Below the pieces are notes generated by a model. That model had not been told where the DNA came from. It was given only the letters and a program-made list of their open reading frames with translations, and did no database searches. Of a stretch of 64,000 nt of DNA, positions 59,175 to 64,000 are shown one piece after another. Positions within the stretch are counted from its first letter, which is position 1. Every line of letters starts with the position of its first letter. Both the position numbers and the translations under genes were made by a program. Origin of the DNA: an uncultured Lachnospiraceae bacterium. GTDB lineage: Bacteria > Bacillota > Clostridia > Lachnospirales > Lachnospiraceae. The stretch spans positions 1 through 64,000 of the forward strand of contig CAJUQJ010000007.1 in NCBI GenBank assembly GCA_910588215.1, read 5' to 3'.

Positions 59175-60509
59175 TTATTTCAGCACTTTCCATCTCGGCT
59201 CCTGCTTGGAGCCGACACGCTGGATATATCCTTTGTCTCTTAAGGAATTCAACGCCCTCTGTACCGTTCTGACCGTTTTGGATATCTTGTCAGCGATTTC
59301 GCCGCGTGAAGAATCTGGCTTTTGCTTTAGAATAGCAAGAACAGCCATTTCTGTTCCGTTCAAAGTGACATCCAAAGTGACGCTGGGAATGTCACTTTGA
59401 CGCTGCGGCCTATACAGGGTGAACTTGAAGCCAAGCTCATCGCTCTCGTAGGAAAAGCGGATTCCGGCATCCTTGCACAAACTGTTGATACGCTTAAAAC
59501 CACTTCCGAACTGTTCGATCGACTTATTGAGATAAAGGATTTTGGCAATCGTGGCGTTTCGGATCACGGATTCGTAATTGCCCTTCATATAGTCTTCCGG
59601 CTTGTGATTGCTGGCATATTCGCCGGGTCTGTATATGGTGATCATTCCGGGATGAATACAAATCTCGTGATTCGTGCGGCTATTGTAAACCGCATGGGCA
59701 AAGCTGTTGGCCAAAACTTCTCTGATGACCGCCACGGGGATTTCCGGTATCTCAGTTCTCTCTGTGCCGATGATTTCGCTTCTCCACCGGATGTTTTTCA
59801 GTATGTAATCCTCAGCCGTTCCGAGAAGATTATAGATGTTATCCTCAAACAGCTTCATATCAAGGAAAGTGAGCTTTTCGTCCGTCGCAAATATGGCGGC
59901 TTTCAGCGTGACGGGATGCGTGCTTCCGAAAAGGTACTCACCCGCATTGTTGAGGTTGTCGCCATTGACAAGCCCATACCGCTTCAGGATGACCGGGCAA
60001 GTATATCTTCCCTCAGGTATTCTTCCGACGGAAACGGCTTTTTGCCAAAACGATTTGACAGTATTCTTATCGACCTGTTTCGCCGATGCGGTAGAGGGAG
60101 ATTTTTCCCACTTTTCACGGTATTCGTTTGAAACGAAGAAGTTTTTCAGTTCTTCTGGCGTCACCTCTCGATCCTCGTCGGAGGTCCGAAGATAATACCT
60201 TCCAGCGGCGGAATACGGTGTATTATTACCGTTGAATTCTACCTTAATCAAATGTTTTCCGTCCAGAACGACTTCCTCAATGGCAGGATAGATCTGTGGC
60301 CGTATGCTTTCATATACGGATCGTGACACATCTCTGAGTGAGGATTCGGACACATCCTGACCGCAGATGTCACCATTAGGCTTTACACCAAAATAGAGCG
60401 TTCCGATCCCATGCTTATTCAGGATGGACGAAATAGAGATCATCGCCTCTTTCATTTCTCCTGTTGTCTTCTTGAATTCAAGTGTTTCTGTTTCTTTTCC
60501 TAAGTTCAT
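59175..60509 (-). CDS. AlbA_2 / RecG-like ATP-binding transcriptional regulator
   Basis: 444 residues. N-terminal AlbA_2 (Schlafen-like) domain: ETLEFKKTTGEMKEAMISIS, GTLYFGVKPNGDICGQDV, RYYLRTSDEDREVTPEEL. Middle GHKL-type segment: IREVLANSFAHAVYNSRTNH, YRPGEYASNHKPEDYMKGNY and LNKSIEQFGSGFKRI. C-terminal winged helix: SSRGEIADKISKTVRTVQRA. Such proteins occur often in mobile and accessory regions as regulators. Complete here, unlike the truncated relative at 20983. Ends 32 bp before the HTH-TPR gene. Confidence 0.87.
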   Translation of the reverse strand: MNLGKETETLEFKKTTGEMKEAMISISSILNKHGIGTLYFGVKPNGDICGQDVSESSLRDVSRSVYESIRPQIYPAIEEVVLDGKHLIKVEFNGNNTPYSAAGRYYLRTSDEDREVTPEELKNFFVSNEYREKWEKSPSTASAKQVDKNTVKSFWQKAVSVGRIPEGRYTCPVILKRYGLVNGDNLNNAGEYLFGSTHPVTLKAAIFATDEKLTFLDMKLFEDNIYNLLGTAEDYILKNIRWRSEIIGTERTEIPEIPVAVIREVLANSFAHAVYNSRTNHEICIHPGMITIYRPGEYASNHKPEDYMKGNYESVIRNATIAKILYLNKSIEQFGSGFKRINSLCKDAGIRFSYESDELGFKFTLYRPQRQSDIPSVTLDVTLNGTEMAVLAILKQKPDSSRGEIADKISKTVRTVQRALNSLRDKGYIQRVGSKQEPRWKVLK

Positions 60510-60613
60510 ATCCTGCCCTTCGCTTTCCGAAGTGACATTATCATACCACGTAGTGACATATTTGTCACTATAAAAATGTCAGTTCGATCGCAAAAATGGA
60601 CAGCGGGGATTGC

Positions 60614-60674
60614 TCCCCGCAGCTCTGCTGCGTTGCAAGTTGGATGCCCCGTCAGCTTGCTGCGGGGTATTTGA
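60614..60674 (+). repeat. GC-rich dispersed hairpin repeat, copy 2
   Basis: Same orientation as 41207-41267 and alike at roughly four of five bases (shared CTCTGC, GTTGCAAGTT-like core, GCGGGGT.TTTGA). The flanking GCGGGG-ATTG-CTCCCCGC adds another hairpin. Abuts the stop codon of the TnpV relic. Confidence 0.75.
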
Positions 60675-61037
60675 CTATGCGTAGATCAGACTGTGATTTA
60701 CGATCTCTATTGCCCTGTCCCGGATGTTGTTCATCCGTTGCACCCACAGCATCTGATCCTGCGCCTTGAGCTGTTCGGTGACGCCCTCACGCTCTGCCAT
60801 CTGTTTTATCAGCAGGAGCATTTGCTCCGTCGCCTGCTCGTTGATGTCGTCAAAGTAGGTATTCAGCCTGCCGCTGGTCAGCAGTTTCGTGTACAGGGTT
60901 TTGCGCTCTGTTTTGATGTATTGCAGGTGCCGCCGGCCCCAAATACCGATAGGTTTTTGCTCTTGAGCCGGTACTGTCAGATAGGGGAAACAATAGTCGC
61001 CCCGCAGTTCGTACCATCATAAATGGTCTTTTCCATT
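60675..61037 (-). pseudogene. Transposon-encoded protein TnpV, frameshifted
   Basis: ATG 61037 has a clear ribosome-binding site (AGGAGGATTTCACA) and opens MEKTIYDGTN, then stops after 19 codons. The next frame continues the homology: YELRGDYCFPYLTVPAQEQK, IGIWGRRHLQYIKTERKTLY, EREGVTEQLKAQDQMLWVQ and RMNNIRDRAIEIVNHSLIYA, ending at 60675. The 'GVTE.LKA..QM.WV..MNNIR..A.EIV' block is the hallmark of TnpV-family proteins in Clostridial transposons. One small indel near 61012 breaks the gene. Confidence 0.8.
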
Positions 61038-61425
61038 GTGAAATCCTCCTGTATAATAACTCCGTTGATGTATTCGCACATATGTCACAGGCTCCCGATC
61101 GCCACACCTTGTTATATCCTGTTATGGGATTTTCTTGCTCTTGCTTTTGCCCTTATGAGCTGCACGGGCGTCGTTGAAATGGTGTAACGTTTAATAAAGG
61201 GATTCGGTGAGCAGATTGCGAAAAATCCTTTGTTTTCAAAGGCTTCAGAGGATTTCATAAAAGCCCTATAATCACTGGCGGATGCCTATGATTTCGGGGA
61301 TTTCAAATTCCCATTTGTCTAAACAACCATTACCACAAACACAACTGAATAAGTAATATAAAACACAGCGTCAGAGCGTATAGAAACAGTCTATGCGCTC
61401 TATTTTATTGTAAAGGAGCAGATTT
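61038..61425 (+). other. Spacer inside the transposon relic
   Basis: No gene is supported. A 12-bp stem AGAGCGTATAGA / TCTATGCGCTCT (61373-61401) followed by ATTTTATT resembles a terminator and lies 25 bases before the small transposon gene. Confidence 0.5.
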
Positions 61426-61587
61426 ATGAGCAAAGACAGCAGTACACAGCAAAGAGCCACCCGACAGCACCCACCCACAAAAATAATCGTGGAAAGACAC
61501 TATGTAGGCACTGAAAAAATGGAAGCGGTATTTAAGCGGATAGCCGAGGAACAGATAATAAAGAAAGCGGAACAATGTACTGGATAA
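61426..61587 (+). CDS. Small transposon-associated protein
   Basis: 53 residues: MSKDSSTQQRATRQHPPTK then IIVERHYVGTEKMEAVFKRI. ATG 61426 follows TAAAGGAGCAGATTT, a strong ribosome-binding site. The pattern 'TR..PPTK.IVERHY.G' recurs in short genes placed just before large serine recombinases in Clostridial mobilisable elements; that recollection is from family knowledge and not checked. Its end overlaps the serine-recombinase relic. Confidence 0.6.
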   Translation: MSKDSSTQQRATRQHPPTKIIVERHYVGTEKMEAVFKRIAEEQIIKKAEQCTG

Positions 61588-61818
61588 GACTTTCTACTGC
61601 TGTACTAAATACCGCAAGTTTGGGAAAGAGGGTTGTTCATCACACACCATTGAGGCGAGGACGGTTCACGAAGTTGTGCCTGCGGACATTCAGAAACACA
61701 CAGAGAAAACCTGTATGCCAAGCTGTACGAGGATTTGACAAGGGAACTGATAACGGAAAAGCGTTTCCAAATGCTGTCGGCACGATTTGACAGCGAGCAG
61801 GGGGCAAAAACCTTTTGA
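61583..61818 (+). pseudogene. Large serine recombinase, C-terminal relic
   Basis: Frame from 61583: DKTFYCCTKYRKFGKEGCSS then HTIEARTVHEVV, matching the zinc ribbon (C..C.....G...C..H.I....) of large serine recombinases. After a frame change near 61710 the continuation reads KLYEDLTRELITEKRFQML and SARFDSEQGAKTF, the usual DUF4368 / coiled-coil C-terminal region. The catalytic domain and most of the middle are missing. Confidence 0.75.
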
Positions 61819-62017
61819 CCCCAGCATCATGACATTGGGCCATGAATAGTAACGAACTGTCACAAAAGATGAGACTGACAAGGAAGAATCCTTGTTTATA
61901 TATTGGGGTAGAGTTATAATAATAAAAAATATGATTTGCGGTCGTTTCGACCAGACAGGTTCAGTTCTTTGAGCAAAAGCAGTAAACGAAAGCGAAAGAA
62001 AACAGGAGGGTGTGGCT

Positions 62018-63439
62018 ATGGTATACAAATGCAGTGTGTGCGGTTATGTGTTTGATGAGGAGGCGGAGGGCAGAGCTTTTGTGGAATTGACAGAGTGTCC
62101 CATGTGTAAGCAGCCGGTAGACAAATTTGAGATGGTCTCATCGGGTGGAGAAGAACAGGGTGCAGCAGAGACAGGAGCAGAAGGAATGGTATCAGGAGCA
62201 TCCGGAGAGGGTCCGGACTTAAGCTATCCGAAGGAGACCAGGAAAACGGACAGCAGCTATCGTTATTTTAAGGAGATCCATGAGATGGCCGTCACAGGGA
62301 AATCGGCGATCGAAGCGATGGGAACACAGATGAAGATGCCTAACTGGGACGACATTCTTGTGCTGGGGGCGCAGCTGAACCCGCCGCCATTAGAGGAGCA
62401 TGCGGAGGTATCCCTGCAGACAGTGATTGGCAGACACGCCAAAAAACCTATGGTCCTTGATATGCCGGTGTATATCTCACATATGTCTTTCGGGGCACTT
62501 TCGAAGGAGACGAAGATCGCTCTGGCGAAGGGCAGCGCTATGGCTGGAACGGCAATGTGCAGCGGTGAGGGCGGAATCCTGCCGGAAGAGAAAGCAGCGG
62601 CACACAAGTACATATTTGAGTATGTTCCGAACCTATACAGTGTAACGACAGAGAATCTGATGACTTCCGATGCTATTGAGATCAAGATTGGACAGGGTAC
62701 GAAACCGGGTATGGGCGGTCATCTGCCGGGCAGCAAAGTGACGCCGGAGATTGCCGAGATCCGTAATAAACCGTTGGGCGAGGATGTGATCAGTCCGTCC
62801 AAATTTCCGGGTATCAATACGAAAGAAGATTTAAGGACGTTGGTAAGAAATCTGCGTGACTGCAGCGGTGGCAGGCCGATTGGTATCAAGATTGCGGCCG
62901 GAAAGATTGAGAAAGATCTGGCATATTGTGTATTTGCGGAGCCGGATTTTATTACCATCGATGGAAGAGGCGGGGCTACCGGAGCATCGCCGTCGATCAT
63001 ACGGGATTCCACGAGCGTGCCGACGATCTATGCCCTGTACCGTGCCCGGAAGTATCTTGACAGTGTACATGCGGATATTGATCTGGTAATAACAGGCGGA
63101 CTCAGGGTGTCTTCCGACTTTGCGAAAGCGATCGCTATGGGAGCGGATGCAGTGGCCATTGCCTCAGCAGCTATGGTTGCGGCGGCATGTCAGCAATACC
63201 GCATCTGTGGCACAGGCATGTGTCCGGTGGGTATGGCGACGCAGGATCCGGAGCTGAGAAAACGTCTGCACGGGGAAGCGGCGGCTCAGAGAGTGGCTAA
63301 TTTCCTGAATTGCTCCGCACAGGAACTGCGGACTTTCGCAAGGATCACAGGACATGAAGATATTCACGGATTGTCGGTGGAAGATCTGTGTACCATTAGC
63401 AGGGAGATTTCAGAATATACGAATATTGTACATGCATAG
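62018..63439 (+). CDS. Rubredoxin-fused FMN glutamate-synthase-like protein
   Basis: 473 residues. The first ~45 residues form a rubredoxin-type iron site (YKCSVCGYVFDEEAEG, ECPMCK). A low-complexity Gly/Glu linker (50-75) leads to the FMN glutamate-synthase barrel: ISHMSFGALSKETKIALAKG, GEGGILPEE, IEIKIGQGTKPGMGGHLPG, DGRGGATGASPSIIRD and the 3Fe-4S site in YRICGTGMCPVGMATQ. There is no amidotransferase domain. The rubredoxin probably delivers electrons; the physiological reaction of this family is not established. ATG 62018 has CAGGAGGGTGTGGCT; ATG 62012 is just upstream. Confidence 0.9.
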   Translation: MVYKCSVCGYVFDEEAEGRAFVELTECPMCKQPVDKFEMVSSGGEEQGAAETGAEGMVSGASGEGPDLSYPKETRKTDSSYRYFKEIHEMAVTGKSAIEAMGTQMKMPNWDDILVLGAQLNPPPLEEHAEVSLQTVIGRHAKKPMVLDMPVYISHMSFGALSKETKIALAKGSAMAGTAMCSGEGGILPEEKAAAHKYIFEYVPNLYSVTTENLMTSDAIEIKIGQGTKPGMGGHLPGSKVTPEIAEIRNKPLGEDVISPSKFPGINTKEDLRTLVRNLRDCSGGRPIGIKIAAGKIEKDLAYCVFAEPDFITIDGRGGATGASPSIIRDSTSVPTIYALYRARKYLDSVHADIDLVITGGLRVSSDFAKAIAMGADAVAIASAAMVAAACQQYRICGTGMCPVGMATQDPELRKRLHGEAAAQRVANFLNCSAQELRTFARITGHEDIHGLSVEDLCTISREISEYTNIVHA

Positions 63440-63540
63440 CGTGAGAAGAAGTTCTGGATCTACGGAATTTACGGTATAAAGGTTGCATAAATTCTCTGAT
63501 GAGCAATTTAGTTAAATAAACTAAACAAATTCAGTTTATT

Positions 63541-63612
63541 GTGACGAAAGATATCCCTGATAACGTGGTGGCATATGGGAATCCATGTCGGGTGATGCGT
63601 CCCAACAAATAG
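63541..63612 (+). pseudogene. Sugar O-acetyltransferase (LacA/Maa-like), C-terminal scrap
   Basis: From 63541 the 23 codons VTKDIPDNVVAYGNPCRVMR plus PNK and stop equal the very end of hexapeptide-repeat O-acetyltransferases (VTKDIP.N.VA.GNPC.V.R). Nothing of the remaining protein is left upstream, where the sequence has a stop codon within a few codons. Confidence 0.75.
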
Positions 63613-63642
63613 CAGACTAAACAGCAGGAGAAGTATAGGAAA

Positions 63643-64000
63643 ATGGATCACAGGACAGAAATCGTGCACAGAATTGATGATATTATCGATCACTATATGG
63701 TGATCAGTATCTTTATGGCTTTGTTTATTCTGACGTGGGTTGGAGTAGGGGATGTGCCGATCGTCTGTGTCCTTGGTCTGATCCTCTGCGCGGCAGGCTG
63801 TTCCGGACGATGCGGGCAGACAGATCTCCGGGTGCTGATCCCGCTTGTTGTTTATGACCTAGCGAACATGGCGTCTTCTTATGCCGCTTACGGGAATATT
63901 ACAGACGGCTATGGGGCATTGCATCTGATCTTCCCGGTCCTGTATCTGCTGATGTCATGTCTGGAGAAAGGGGAGCTGTTGCTGTTGCGCCGGCTGTGTG
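63643..64000 (+). CDS. Membrane protein, incomplete at window end
   Basis: From ATG 63643 (AGGAGAAGTATAGGAAA ahead) the frame is open to the last base, about 119 codons. It begins MDHRTEIVHRIDDIIDHYMV and contains hydrophobic segments ISIFMALFILTWVGVG, PIVCVLGLILCAAGC, LIPLVVYDLANMASSYAA and LHLIFPVLYLLMSC, so at least four membrane helices. It resembles the start of O-antigen-ligase-like polytopic proteins, but this is uncertain with only the N-terminus. Confidence 0.65.
   Translation, partial: MDHRTEIVHRIDDIIDHYMVISIFMALFILTWVGVGDVPIVCVLGLILCAAGCSGRCGQTDLRVLIPLVVYDLANMASSYAAYGNITDGYGALHLIFPVLYLLMSCLEKGELLLLRRLC

Noticed and set aside
59165..60509. Schlafen/AlbA gene plus HTH-TPR and MFS as a phage-defence island
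   Set aside because: None of these carries a known defence effector domain; an efflux pump with its regulator and a generic mobile-region regulator explain them better.

Overview
The window looks like chromosomal DNA of an anaerobic gut Clostridium of the Lachnospiraceae type. The basis is moderate G+C, AGGAGG ribosome-binding sites, a type III glutamine synthetase, an ammonium channel fused to PII, an ANTAR regulator, a rubredoxin-tipped FMN glutamate-synthase homologue, and several solitary glycoside hydrolases without signal peptides. This is an inference from gene content; the window holds no rRNA to confirm it.

Region 1 (1-19900) is a carbohydrate-use locus. uxuA and uxuB degrade fructuronate/mannonate. 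They are accompanied by an AraC regulator, a GPH-family sugar symporter, a GH78 alpha-L-rhamnosidase, a GH1 beta-glucosidase, a GH2 enzyme, two GH43 enzymes and a TIM-barrel sugar isomerase. All the hydrolases look cytoplasmic, so small glycosides containing rhamnose, uronic acid and arabinose are probably imported and then cut. A TetR gene, a DUF4097-like protein and a 5'-truncated MATE transporter sit inside the locus. Short repeated leaders recur in front of, or at the ends of, several of these genes.

Region 2 (19900-22400) is a scar of decayed DNA: a 155-bp imperfect palindrome, an Rpn-like tail, a transposase head joined to an AlbA/RecG-like regulator tail, and small fragments. Region 3 (22380-29920) holds a CMD protein, an OmpR-type two-component pair and, divergent from it, a GldA-GldF-GldG-DUF4340 ABC export cluster.

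Region 4 (30018-41320) is a compact nitrogen-assimilation island. On the minus strand lies a split glutamate synthase (three genes), type I glutamine synthetase and an ANTAR regulator with an apparently dead receiver. On the plus strand lie type III glutamine synthetase, the Amt-PII fusion and purF. The two operons are divergent. Each has a consensus sigma-A promoter followed at once by an intrinsic terminator whose 5' arm overlaps a six-base-loop hairpin with A at loop position 1 and G at position 4. That layout fits ANTAR antitermination, probably by the regulator encoded here, and is the most interesting system in the window.

Region 5 (41360-53160) is largely core: a receiver-GGDEF protein, a solute-binding lipoprotein overlapping a large hybrid sensor kinase, a DEDD exonuclease, DacF-like carboxypeptidase, trmB, trxA, a cation/proton antiporter and tRNA-Pro(CGG). 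Region 6 (53280-61900) is accessory DNA with integrase, TnpV and serine-recombinase relics around an MFS pump with a TPR regulator, an AT-rich P-loop gene and an AlbA-type regulator. Region 7 (62018-64000) returns to core with the rubredoxin/glutamate-synthase fusion and ends inside a membrane-protein gene.
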